NCBI GenBank assembly: GCA_964531645.1
Contig: CAZHEF010000008.1
Location: forward strand, 1-64,000
From: JBBIMS01 sp964531645
GTDB taxonomy: Bacteria > Acidobacteriota > Aminicenantia > JBFLYD01 > JBBIMS01
Reading direction: 5' to 3'
Length of the DNA: 64,000 nt
The notes under the pieces were generated by a model that saw nothing but the letters and a program-made list of their open reading frames with translations, had not been told where the DNA came from and made no database searches. Below, in pieces: positions 37,137 to 46,611 of this stretch. The stretch's first letter is position 1. Each line of letters starts with the position of its first letter. The position numbers and the translations under genes are program-made.

Positions 37137-38499
37137 AATTCTCATAATTGATGATGAGAAAGATATACTCGAAAGTTGCTACCGCATTCTTAAATTCTAC
37201 GGATATGAGTCCTTTACCTTACAGAATCCCCCAAAATTTAAAGAGATATATTTGGAAATTTCTCCTGATATTATTCTTACCGATATAAAAATGGAAGGAA
37301 TGGATGGATTTGAAATTCTAAAAATTTCAAAAGAAATAGACCCAAATACAATAGTTATTCTTTTTACTGCTTACGCCAATATAGAGGATGCAGTTAAAGC
37401 AATAAAGGAGGGGGCTTTTGATTATTTGCCTAAGCCATTTTCTACGGACTATCTTGTAAGTGTAGTTAAAAAAGGAATGGAATTTAAGAGATTAAAAGAA
37501 GAGAACATTAATTTAAGAACCCATCTTGATGAGTTGAAGGAAAAAGAAAAGATTGTTGGGAATTCAGTTAAGATAATTAAGACTTTGGAAATAGCATAAA
37601 AGGTTGCAAAGACCGAGAGCAATGTGCTCCTTTACGGTGAAAGTGGAACGGGAAAGGAGCTAATAGCTCATTTTATACACAAATTGAGTCCGAGAAAAGA
37701 CAAACCTCTGGTTCCTGTTGATTGCACATCCATCCCTGAAAGTTTGGCAGAATCGGAGCTCTTTGGGCATGAAAAGGGAGCCTTTACTGGAGCATATCAG
37801 AGCAAAAAGGGGTTAATAGAAATAGCCAATGGTGGGACTATCTTTTTTGATGAGATATCGAGACTTTCCCTTCCCATTCAGGGAAAACTTTTGCGAGCTC
37901 TTCAGGAAAGAGAGATAAGAAGAATAGGTGGAAGGGAATTGATAGATGTTGACATCAGAGTAATTTCTGCAACGAATATAGATCTCAAAGAGGCGATAAA
38001 GAAGGGGCTTTTTATCGAAGAGCTTTACTACAGAATAAATGTTATTGAAATAAAGATACCCCCTTTAAGAGAAAGAAAAGAAGACATTCCTTTGCTGGTA
38101 GATCATTTCATAAAAATATTCTCTAAGAAGAATAAAAAAAAGGTCTCTGGCATAAGAGCAGATTGTTTGGAGATACTGGAAAAGTATGACTGGCCTGGAA
38201 ATGTCAGGGAGCTAAGTAATGTAGTGGAGAGAGCAGTAATACTTTGCGAAGGAGAGTTTATAACTCGCTTTGACCTTCCCGAATCTATTGTCAATTACCA
38301 AAATCAGATATCCTTATCCGAGTCTTTCCATGGTCTCTCCTATAAAGAAGCACTGAGAAAAACATTGGAAGAATTTCATAAGATCTACATTGGTTCCCTG
38401 TTAAAAGAGAACAAAACTTTTTGCTCAGCATCTAAAATTGCAGGTATAGACAGAAAAACTCTTTACAGATTGATAAAAAGATTCGATATCAAAATCTGA
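37123..38499 (+). pseudogene. NtrC-type sigma-54 response regulator with an in-frame TAA
   Basis: The order is receiver, AAA+ sigma-54 activator, Fis-type HTH. The receiver has IDDEKD and the phospho-Asp in LTDIKMEG. AAA+ motifs are GESGTGKE, GAFTGA (sigma-54 contact) and FFDEIS. The C-terminus ASKIAGIDRKTLYRLIKRF is the recognition helix. A TAA at 37597-37599 lies between LEIA and KVAKTESNVLLYG, in frame with both sides. Family proteins commonly have Lys or Glu there. Translation is possible from ATG 37123 or 37111, overlapping the kinase gene. The two form a two-component system just before the respiratory operon. Confidence 0.85.
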
Positions 38500-38507
38500 T
38501 GGGGTAA

Positions 38508-38531
38508 ATTTGCCACATTTTTGTGGCAAAT
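38508..38531. promoter_or_regulatory. perfect inverted repeat, candidate upstream activator site
   Basis: ATTTGCCACA (38508-38517) and TGTGGCAAAT (38522-38531) form a 10-base perfect inverted repeat around TTTT. It lies about 70 bases before a sigma-54-like promoter and just after the sigma-54 activator gene, the usual place for an enhancer-binding site. With no T-tract after the stem, a terminator is the weaker reading. Confidence 0.45.
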
Positions 38532-38579
38532 CTGCCTCACTTTCTTTCAAACCATCTTTTATATAAGCCATTTTATGAA

Positions 38580-38594
38580 TGGCATAAAAATTGA
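38580..38594 (+). promoter_or_regulatory. sigma-54-like (-24/-12) promoter of the respiratory operon
   Basis: TGGCAT (38580-38585), five A, TTGA (38591-38594), against consensus TGGCAC-N5-TTGC. Spacing is exact and two bases differ. The predicted transcript start is about 38605, only two bases before the ATG at 38607, so the message would be leaderless if this is the true start. Confidence 0.4.
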
Positions 38595-38606
38595 ATATAT
38601 TTTTAT

Positions 38607-40549
38607 ATGAATAATTCAAAAAAATTTAAAGTTGAGTTAAAAAATATTGAATGGTTCAGAGACAATGTCCCTTGCTATCAAGCTTGCCCTGTTCATACAG
38701 ATTCAGGAAGATATGTCCAATTAATTACTGAATATAATTTCCTTGATGCCTTTTTTATTGCCCACTCTCCGAACCCTTTTTCAACAATCTGTGGTAGGGT
38801 ATGTTCTGCTCCCTGCGAGGATGCCTGTAGAAGGGGAAAAGTTGATAGCCCTGTGACAATCAGAGCCCTCAAAAGATTCTTGACCGAAAGATTCGGGGTC
38901 GAATCTCCTGACCCGATTGTTCCCTTTTTTGAGGAAGGAGGCGTAGAAGACAAAGGTTTTAAGACTTTATGGCATGTTCCAAAACTTATAAAAAAAAGAG
39001 AGTTAGAAAATCAATACAAAAAAGTTGCAATAATTGGAGGTGGTCCTGCTGGTTTATCCTGTGCCCATGACCTTGCCCTTATGGGATACAGAGTTACAAT
39101 TTTTGAAGCTACTGAGCAATTCGGTGGTATGGTGAGACATGGGATACCCGCTCACAGATTGGACAAGACAGCTCTTGATAAGACTATAGAGGCTATCTTA
39201 TCTCTCGGGGTTGAGATAAAGAAAAATTTTCCGTTGGATGAAAGATTTGGAATTAGAGAATTGAAAAGAGAAGGATTTGACGCAATTTTTATTGCTTCTG
39301 GAGCATGGAAACCAGATAAATTAAAAATTGAAGGTTCAGAGTTAGATGGGATAGCCACTGCAGTTGATTTTCTTTTAAATGTCAATAGAGGTTATCGCCT
39401 TGATTTAGGAAGAAAGGTTATTGTAATAGGTGGAGGTTCTGTTGCCCTTGATGCAGCAAGAACAGCATTAAGAGAAGCTTTCAAAGAATTAGAGATGACA
39501 GAGGAACAGGCCGTTGCTCAGGATACAATTATTGCAATTGATGTTGCCCGTTCAGCTCTGAGAACAGGAGCAAGGGATGTAATGGTCTTCAGCTTGGAGA
39601 GTTTTGATGAGATGCCTGCAAGAAAAACTGTTCAAGGCAGGGAGGAATTTGAGGAAGCTATAAAAGAAGGGATTAAATTCTTCCCATCCTATGGACCTAA
39701 GAGATTTATAGGCGATGGGAAAAGGGTAAAAGGGGTTGAATTCCTTGAGTGTGAAAGGGTCTTTGATGAAAAGGGTGCATTTAATCCCTTTTAAGGCAAG
39801 GAACTGAAGTTATATTTGAATGTGACTCTATAATACTTGCTATTGGACAGAAACCATACTTTCCCTTTATTTCTCAAGGGGATGATATTGAGCTAACACC
39901 CTTTGGAACAATAAAAGTGGACCCTTTAACCCTATCAACTACTGCAGAAGGTGTTTTTGCTGGAGGTGATGCAGTTTTTGGTCCGAGGACCCTGATAGAA
40001 GCTGTTTCCAATGGGAAAAGATCAGCCCTTTCCATTGATGAATACTTAAAAAGGATTGGAAAAGGGGAAGTATTTTTTGTTAAGCCCCGTCAAAGGGAAA
40101 AGATTCTTAATGTAAAAATAGAAGTTATTCCCACAGAACTTTACACATCACCGGAAAATTATGAATTCCTTAAAAGGAAAACTCCACCAACCCTGCCCCT
40201 TGATAGAAGAGTTGGGATGACTGAGGTTGAAATGGTATATCCTGAAGAGACTGCAATGGAACAAGCAAAAAGATGTCTTTCCTGTCATATCTATACAATT
40301 TACGATGGTGAGAAGTGTGTTTTGTGCGGAGGGTGTGTTGATGTTTGTCCGAGGGATTGCATTAGGTTTATACCCATTTCAGAGGCTGAATTTGCTGGAA
40401 TAAATAAGCTTCCAGAGAATATGAGTGAAGAAACTGTTCTTTTTATTAAAGATGATGATGAATGCATAAGATGTGGATTATGTGCAAAGAGATGCCCAAC
40501 AGGTGCAATAACTATGGAAAGATTCCATTTTGAGGAGGATTTTTTATGA
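38607..40549 (+). pseudogene. GltD-like NAD(P)H/FAD iron-sulfur oxidoreductase, frameshifted
   Basis: Flavoprotein of the glutamate-synthase-small-subunit family: N-terminal Fe-S helical domain (VPCYQACPVH, CGRVCSAPCEDAC), FAD motif IIGGGPAGLSCAHDLAL, NAD(P) motif VIGGGSVALDAART, and a C-terminal GEVFAGGD-like VFAGGDA. Two [4Fe-4S] ferredoxin motifs follow (CVLCGGCVDVCP, CIRCGLCAKRCP). The frame breaks in TTTT at 39789-39792; a fifth T restores reading through RQGTEVIF. No GltB is nearby. Next to a Rieske/b complex it may feed or draw electrons at the quinone pool; that is inference. Confidence 0.8.
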
Positions 40550-41049
40550 AGGAAGAGAGGAGAAAATTCCTGAAAAAAATTGGTATAGGAACCCTTCTTG
40601 CTTCAATTTCTGGAATCCTCTACACCTTTGTCAGAGCTTTTAAGCCAGATGTTCTCTACGAACCGCCAAGAAGAGCAAAGGTGGGGGAGCCATCAAAGTT
40701 TCCTGAGGGTATAACTTTTTTACCCGATTTCAAAGTTTTTTTAGTCAGGGAAGGAAATTCATTCCATGCCATCTCTGCTGTTTGCACCCACCTTGGTTGC
40801 ACTGTCCAGATGGCAAAACTTGCACAAGCGAAGAAGGTTGTTGCAAGGGGAGAGGAGATTTCAGAGTCCTTTGAGTTCTTCTGTGCATGCCATGGCTCCC
40901 GTTATTATGGAGATGGAACAAATTATTCTGGTCCCGCCCCTCGTCCCCTTCCCTGGTTCAAGCTTCATGTCTCTCCCGAGGATGGACAATTATTAATTGA
41001 TTTTTCCAGGGAAGTTGAAAGGGGAACAGGACTAACTGTTCAGGGGTGA
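40546..41049 (+). CDS. Rieske [2Fe-2S] subunit of a cytochrome bc-type complex
   Basis: The protein has 167 residues. An N-terminal RRKFLKK followed by a hydrophobic stretch is a Tat-type uncleaved anchor. Rieske box I is CTHLGC (C80, H82, C85) and box II is CACHGS (C113, C115, H116). The two Cys-His pairs bind the cluster and C85/C115 form the disulfide. It takes electrons from quinol and passes them to c-type hemes. It overlaps the flavoprotein stop by four bases (ATGA) and has a GAGGAGG ribosome site. It is intact, unlike its neighbours. Confidence 0.92.
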   Translation: MKEERRKFLKKIGIGTLLASISGILYTFVRAFKPDVLYEPPRRAKVGEPSKFPEGITFLPDFKVFLVREGNSFHAISAVCTHLGCTVQMAKLAQAKKVVARGEEISESFEFFCACHGSRYYGDGTNYSGPAPRPLPWFKLHVSPEDGQLLIDFSREVERGTGLTVQG

Positions 41050-41051
41050 AA

Positions 41052-42368
41052 ATGGAAAAGAATAAATTTAAAAGAATTTTAAAAAGGCTAACATATACAT
41101 GGGCTCCATCCAGTAGAAAAGAAAGTGGAGAGGCTATTGTTAAAAATTTCTTTCTCCATTGGTTCCCGAATAAATCTTTTAAGAGAAGCTTGTCCTGGGG
41201 ATACTCCCTTTGGCTTGGAACAGTTTCTCTTTCTCTTTTTATAATTCTTTTTATTAGCGGGATAATCCTGATGTTTTTCTATGTTCCATCAATTGAAAGG
41301 GCTTACTGGAGTGTCAAAGATATAGAGTATGTAATCTCCTACGGATGGTTTCTCAGGGGAATTCACAGGAATGCCGCCCACTTAATGGTAGCTGTTGTTT
41401 TCTTTCATATGGTCAGGGTATTTCTCACTGGTGCCTATCGCTCAGCTTTTAAAGGTTTAGGATTTAGAGAAGTTAACTGGCTTGTTGGAGTTGCCCTTCT
41501 TCTCCTTACACTCATTTTCTCCTTTACTGGTTATCTTCTTCCATGGGACCAGCTTGCTTACTGGGCAATTACAGTTGGGACAAATATTGCAAGTTCAATT
41601 CCACTGATAGGGAGATGGATAAGATTCATGCTTCTCGGCGGTAATGAGATAAGTCAGAATACACTGATAAGATTTTATGCGCTCCATGTTGCGCTTTTAC
41701 CTGCCATTGTCACCTTGCTAATTGCTTATCATATGTGGAGAATAAGAAAGGATGGAGGTCTTGCCTTTTTCGACAATTTCCTCCTGAACACCCCGAAAGT
41801 TGAGACAAATCCTTCTTCAACAAAAACCTATACCATCCTCGGAGTTACAAAGGGTAAGTCTATTGCAGTGTATGATTACAAAGCAGAAGATGAGTTTTTG
41901 GAGTCTTCACCTAATTTAATAGTAAGAGCTCTAACAGTTTTCCTTATCACATTCTTTTTGTGTTTTTTTATGAGCCTTCTTCTGAAAACACCCCTTGAGG
42001 AGCCAGCCAATCCATCAGTAACTCCAAATCCTGCAAAAGCTCCATGGTATTTTCTCTGGCTACAGGAACTTGTCGCAGATACCACAATAAAAATAGGTGA
42101 TTTCGCAATAAGTGGAGGGCTTGTAGGAGGGGTTATAATTCCAGGGGTTTTACTATTCCTTTTAATAATATGGCCCTTTATTGATAAAAGCCCTTTAAGA
42201 ACAATAGGAATATGGTTTCCTAAGGAGAGAAAAACTCAAATAATTGTCTTTTTGATTATAGTCTTTTTAGTAATTGTTCTCATCTTCATTGGAACATACA
42301 TGAGAGGACCCAACTGGCAAATTTTCTGGCCATGGGAGAGCTGGCCCGATAGACCTCTTAATCTATAG
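41052..42368 (+). CDS. cytochrome b, fused b6/subunit IV type
   Basis: Di-heme membrane subunit of 438 residues. The four heme ligands are H105/H119 in IHRNAAHL to FFHMVR and H212/H227 in ALHVALL to AYHMW; the second pair is spaced by 14 residues, as in b6. The Qo-region stretch is PANPSVTPNPAKAPWYFLW, typical of menaquinol-oxidising complexes rather than mitochondrial PEWY. About eight or nine membrane helices are predicted. ATG 41052 is preferred to the GTG at 41046 because AGGGG lies just before it. With the Rieske and pentaheme proteins it forms the quinol-to-cytochrome c branch. Confidence 0.9.
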   Translation: MEKNKFKRILKRLTYTWAPSSRKESGEAIVKNFFLHWFPNKSFKRSLSWGYSLWLGTVSLSLFIILFISGIILMFFYVPSIERAYWSVKDIEYVISYGWFLRGIHRNAAHLMVAVVFFHMVRVFLTGAYRSAFKGLGFREVNWLVGVALLLLTLIFSFTGYLLPWDQLAYWAITVGTNIASSIPLIGRWIRFMLLGGNEISQNTLIRFYALHVALLPAIVTLLIAYHMWRIRKDGGLAFFDNFLLNTPKVETNPSSTKTYTILGVTKGKSIAVYDYKAEDEFLESSPNLIVRALTVFLITFFLCFFMSLLLKTPLEEPANPSVTPNPAKAPWYFLWLQELVADTTIKIGDFAISGGLVGGVIIPGVLLFLLIIWPFIDKSPLRTIGIWFPKERKTQIIVFLIIVFLVIVLIFIGTYMRGPNWQIFWPWESWPDRPLNL

Positions 42369-42378
42369 GAGTGAGGAT

Positions 42379-43591
42379 ATGAGAAATATATTTGAGATAA
42401 ATGATTTAAAGAAAAGGGATATCCTTCTTCTTCTTATTTCAGGTTTTATTTTGTTCCTTTTCACCCTTTATCTGATAGGTAGTGCCAATCTACCGTCCTG
42501 GAAAATCTACCAGAAGGATTTCAAAAAGAAAATTAAAGAAAAATTTGGAGAAGAACAGGCTGAGCTTATTCCAAATGGTATCCAGCAAATCTGGATTAAG
42601 GATTTGAACAGGGTTGACCGTTGTATCACATGCCATCTCGGACTTGAATGGAAGGGGCTGGAAAATATGGAAGAGCCCATTTAAAAGTCATCCTGCAAAA
42701 GAAATAATTAAAATTCATCCCTTTTCCAAATACGGATGCACTCTCTGTCACGGAGGTCAAGGTTATGCCCTTGAAAAGGATGAGGCTCACGGATATTCCG
42801 AGCACTGGGAATATCCTCTTCTTTCAAAGGAACTTGCAGATGCCCATCTGATAAGGGAGAAAAAAGCCTTGATAGAAATGAACTGCAACATATGTCACAG
42901 ATACGATTTGGAGACAGAGGGGATGGAATTTATAAATCTTGGGAAAAGGATAGTTAGAGAAAAAGGTTGCAGAGCCTGTCACATAATTAATGGAAGAGGA
43001 GGGTCCATAGGTCCTGATTTAACATATGAAGGAGATAAATCACCGGAACAATTTGATTATTCCCGTTCTCTTTCATCAGTTAAAACTGTTTTTGAATGGC
43101 ATATGAATCATTTCAAAAACCCAAAAAGTGTTCTTCCAGATTCCATAATGCCTGATTTCAAATTTTCAACAGAGGAAGCACAGGTTTTAACACTTCTTGT
43201 CATGAGCTGGAAAAGGGTTGAACTTCCAATAAATTATTATCCTTCTGTGAAACTTCATGAACCACCCACTGAAAAGGAACTTGAGGCTGAGAGGGCAATG
43301 GGAACAGGGGAAGGTGCATTTTTTGTTCAGAAAACCTGTTTCATATGCCACTCAATAAAGAGTCTGGAGATTAAATCTCCAACGGATATAGGTCCTGATT
43401 TGAGCAATGCCTACGAGAATGTCTGGAGAAAGTATAGCATGGACCTTAAAACATTTCTTCTTAATCCTACTTCCACAATGAAGATGGTCTTAGAGGTTCA
43501 GATTCCCCTTACAGTGGATGAAAGGATAATGGCTTATGATAAGCTGGTAAAAGCATATGAGGAATACAAAAAAAGTTTGGAGAAAAAATAA
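42379..43591 (+). pseudogene. pentaheme membrane cytochrome c, frameshifted
   Basis: One N-terminal membrane helix (about 14-36) is followed by five CxxCH motifs: CITCH, CTLCH, CNICH, CRACH and CFICH. The first lies in one frame, which ends at 42684, and the other four in the next. The break is near GAGCCCATTTAAAAG (42673-42687); without one A the frame reads EEPFKSHPAKEI smoothly. It should carry electrons from the b/Rieske complex to periplasmic acceptors such as NosZ. The ribosome site AGGAGTGAGGAT is good. It replaces the usual cytochrome c1 and is an unusual architecture. Confidence 0.82.
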
Positions 43592-43608
43592 ATTTTTAGG
43601 AGGTTTGT

Positions 43609-45501
43609 ATGGGTTTTAAAAACACAAAATTTTTATGGGTACTGGTTTTCTTCCTTTCCGCAGGTTTGATATTTTTATCAGCCTGTAAAAAGGAAGGAAG
43701 AAAAGTTCGCTCGGAGATTGAGGAAGCAGCTCTAAAACAGTATGTTCCACGAGGTCAGCACGATGAGTTTTATCTTTTTATGTCCGGAGGTCATGGTGGT
43801 GGAGTTTATGTCTATGGTGTTCCATCTATGAGACACATCAGGACAATTCCAGTATTTACTCCTTACCCTCAAACTGGCTGGGGCTTTGATTCGGAATCAA
43901 AAAAGATGTTAGGCGGATACACATGGGGAGATGTTCATCATCCTCAGATTTCCCAGACCAATGCAGAATATGATGGAAGATGGTTGTTTGTCAATGATAA
44001 TGCCAATAACAGAGTTGCAAGAATCGACCTGAGAACATTCAGGACAGTAGAAATATTTGGTCCCATATCCAATGTAATGGGAAATCATGGTTCTGCATAT
44101 ATTACTCCTAACACTGAATATGTTTTTGCTGCTACCCGATTCTCAATTCCGATCCCAAGAGGAACTTACGCTCCAGTGGAAGAATATGCTACGAAATATA
44201 AAGGTGTTGTGACAGGGATTAAAGTTGATCCTCAAACCGGGCAGATGAGTCTGGGTTGGCAAGTTTTGTTACCTCCATTCAACTACGACCTTGGTTATGG
44301 AGGAAGAAAGGTCAGCTATGGTTGGGCATTCTGGACTTGTTACAATTCTGAAAGGGCGACTGGAAAACTTGAGGTAACTGCTTCTCAGAAAGAGAAGGAT
44401 TACATTGTGGCTGTAAACTGGAAGAAAGTTGAAAAGGCAATAGAACAGGGTAAATATGAGGTTATTGGCGGTGCAAAGGTTGTTGATACTAAAAAGGTTC
44501 CAGGAATTGCCTACTTCATTCCATGCGGGAAATCTCCCCACTGAGTTGATGTAGATCCATCTGGAGAATACATAATTGGAAGTGGAAAGCTCAATCCCAC
44601 AGTTTCCGTTTATAGTTTCTCAAAATTCTTAAAAGCCATTGAAAACAAAGATTTTGAAGGAGAAGAAGATGGAATCCCTGTTGTAAAATTTGAAAGTGTA
44701 AGAGAGGCTGAGGTTCCTGTTGGTCTTGGTCCCCTCCATACTCAATTTGACGACAAAGGTTTTGCTTACACATCCCTTTTTGTTGAATCAGCAGTTGCAA
44801 AGTGGAGAGTAGGACCACCTTGGGATGTTGTGGATAAGATACCGGTTGCCTATAATGTGGGACATTTGACAGTAGCAGGCGGAGATACTGGTAAGCCTTA
44901 CGGAAAATGGCTTGTTGCTTGCAACAAACTTTCCAAGGGAAGACATTTGCCGGTTGGACCATCCCAGCCTGAGTCTGCACAGTTAATTGATATATCGGGA
45001 GAAAAAATGAAATTAATTGCAGAAGCTTACCCTGAGCCAGAACCCCATTATGCAGTTATGTGCCCTGCTTCTTTACTCAAGCCCATAGAAGTTTATGTAA
45101 AAGGTGTTGACAATAAAGACCCCAATGCAATATGGTCAGAAACAGAAGCAAGGCAGGTAAGGAAAGGGAATGTTGTTGAAGTATGGATGATGGTAGTTAG
45201 AAGTTACATTGCTCCTTATAAAATTGAATGTGAGGAAGGAGATAAAGTAATAATCCATATTACAAATATAGAAGAGATGAGGGATGAAATTCATAGATTT
45301 GCCATCTGTGAATACGACATCAATGTGACCCCAGATCCGGGAGAGACAGTTCATGTAGAGTTTATAGCCAATAAACCAGGTGTTTTCCCATATTATTGCA
45401 CAAATTTCTGTTCAGCTCTTCATCAGGAGATGCAAGGTTATTTAGTGGTGAAACCCAGGAAGTTTGCTAAGTTAGAAAAAGGTTTGCTTACCAGACCATA
45501 A
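43609..45501 (+). pseudogene. nosZ: nitrous-oxide reductase (clade II type) with an in-frame TGA
   Basis: Periplasmic copper enzyme reducing N2O to N2. A Sec-type signal with a lipobox-like FLSAC (C26), rather than a Tat signal, and the gene neighbourhood point to clade II. The CuZ region shows GDVHHPQ (H110, H111) and GNHGS (H160). The C-terminal cupredoxin domain has the complete CuA set C597, C601, H605, M608 in CTNFCSALHQEM. Codon 312 is TGA (44542-44544) between GKSPH and VDVDPSGEY, where the conserved sequence has PHG, so GGA to TGA is the simplest change. Readthrough would give about 630 residues, the normal length. A truncated product would lack CuA. Confidence 0.93.
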
Positions 45502-45522
45502 TGGAAAGGAGAGGAGGACTTC

Positions 45523-46104
45523 ATGGCAAAAATTAAGAAAATGGGAGTTGTTCTCCTCCTTCTTTCTTCAATCTTCATGGTTTGCTCAATACCTCTTCCA
45601 TTATGGACATTCTGGGTAAAATCCTATCAGTATCCTGAAGGGCTTGTCATGCATGTTTATCTTTACAAAGTTGGTGGGAGAGACCTTGTGGAAATAAATG
45701 TATTGAATCATTATATAGGGATGAAAGAGATAAAAAATGAAGATTTTCCATAGTTTAAATTTTTCCCTTACTGGCTATGTGGAATAGCTCTTCTCACTTT
45801 TATAATTGCCTTTCTCAGAAAAAAAATTCTGGTTCTTATTCCATTAGGATTGACTGCAATTTTCGGCATATACGGATTATATCTTCTCTATTCCCAACTC
45901 TACGATTACGGACACAATCTCTCACCAAAGGCAGCCATGAAGATTCCTCCTTTCACCCCACCTATTTTTGGAACAAATAAATTTGCCCAGTTTACAACCT
46001 TAGCCTATTTTGACCTGGGAGCTTATCTGATTCTGATTTCCTTCTTTCTAATGGCTCTGGTATTTTGGGCAAATTTAGTAGTAAAGGAGGTCAAAAATGT
46101 ATAA
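45523..46104 (+). pseudogene. nosB: NosB-like membrane protein with an in-frame TAG
   Basis: Membrane protein of about 193 residues with four likely helices, directly after nosZ as nosB is in clade II clusters. The function of nosB is unknown. Helix 1 is followed by a periplasmic loop with NVLNHYIGMKEI, then DFP, TAG at 45751-45753, FKFFPYW and three more helices. Both sides share one frame, and GAG (Glu) is the most economical ancestor. The NosB name rests on position, size and topology. A strong GGAGAGGAGG ribosome site precedes it. Confidence 0.7.
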
Positions 46105-46546
46105 AAAACTTTTAATTTTAATCATTATTGGTATTTTCGCAGGGGGTCTTCTTTTCTTTACTGGATGTAAAAAGAAGGAAGTCCCTCCTGCTGAGGAGAA
46201 AAAACCCGCTCCAGTGACTGAAGTTCAAGCACCTCCTAAGAATCCCTGTGAATATGCTATGAATGTTGCATCGACTACTGCCAATATTGTTAAAGGTTTA
46301 TATGATAAGCTTAAAACCGTTCAGCTTACCGATGATTTCCAGAAGGATGAAATGAGAGATGGTGAGATGTGGCTTTCAAAGGCAGATGATATATTTGAAA
46401 AAACTAAGAGTGCCTATGAACAGAAAGGTTGCGATAAACAGATTGAGACTGATTTTAACCAGGCATGGCAGTGGTATATAAAAGCAGGAACCAACTTTGT
46501 CACCCTTGATATGATGATAAAGAAAGCAGTTACAGTTAAAGAATGA
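46097..46546 (+). CDS. predicted periplasmic lipoprotein of the nos cluster
   Basis: This 149-residue protein is not recognised. The lipobox is LFFTGC, then a KKKE stretch and a Pro/Ala/Glu-rich linker of about 25 residues. A soluble helical domain follows with two Cys (NPCEYA, KGCDKQ) and a Trp pair (AWQWYIKAG). It overlaps the end of the nosB-like gene by eight bases and has a perfect AGGAGG. The spaced Cys could bind copper or form a disulfide. A role in NosZ maturation is guessed from position only. Confidence 0.7.
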   Translation: MYKKLLILIIIGIFAGGLLFFTGCKKKEVPPAEEKKPAPVTEVQAPPKNPCEYAMNVASTTANIVKGLYDKLKTVQLTDDFQKDEMRDGEMWLSKADDIFEKTKSAYEQKGCDKQIETDFNQAWQWYIKAGTNFVTLDMMIKKAVTVKE

Positions 46547-46550
46547 ACAC

Positions 46551-46586
46551 TTGGAGGGGGAGGGGGTGAACCTCCTCCCCCTCCAA
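46551..46586 (+). terminator. long perfect hairpin between the lipoprotein and copper-receptor genes
   Basis: TTGGAGGGGGAGG (46551-46563) pairs perfectly with CCTCCCCCTCCAA (46574-46586) around ten bases. The tail ACTTCTATTG is only moderately T-rich. It may be a terminator or attenuator, or a structure that protects the upstream message. It starts five bases after the lipoprotein stop. Confidence 0.55.
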
Positions 46587-46611
46587 ACTTCTATTGATAA
46601 AGGAGGTCAAA

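Noticed and set aside
38518..38536. Second sigma-54 site TGGCAAATCTGCC
   Set aside because: GG and GC are separated by seven bases instead of ten.
44542..44544. Selenocysteine at the nosZ TGA
   Set aside because: The position is a structural glycine in NosZ, no SECIS-like hairpin follows immediately, and no selenoprotein link is known for NosZ.
44591..44980. 129-codon minus-strand frame within nosZ
   Set aside because: It is a shadow of the nosZ coding strand with Gln/Leu-rich composition and no ribosome site.
44830..45501. Separate cytochrome oxidase subunit II from its CuA motif
   Set aside because: It is in frame with and directly continues the NosZ propeller sequence, and the order of the two domains is that of NosZ.
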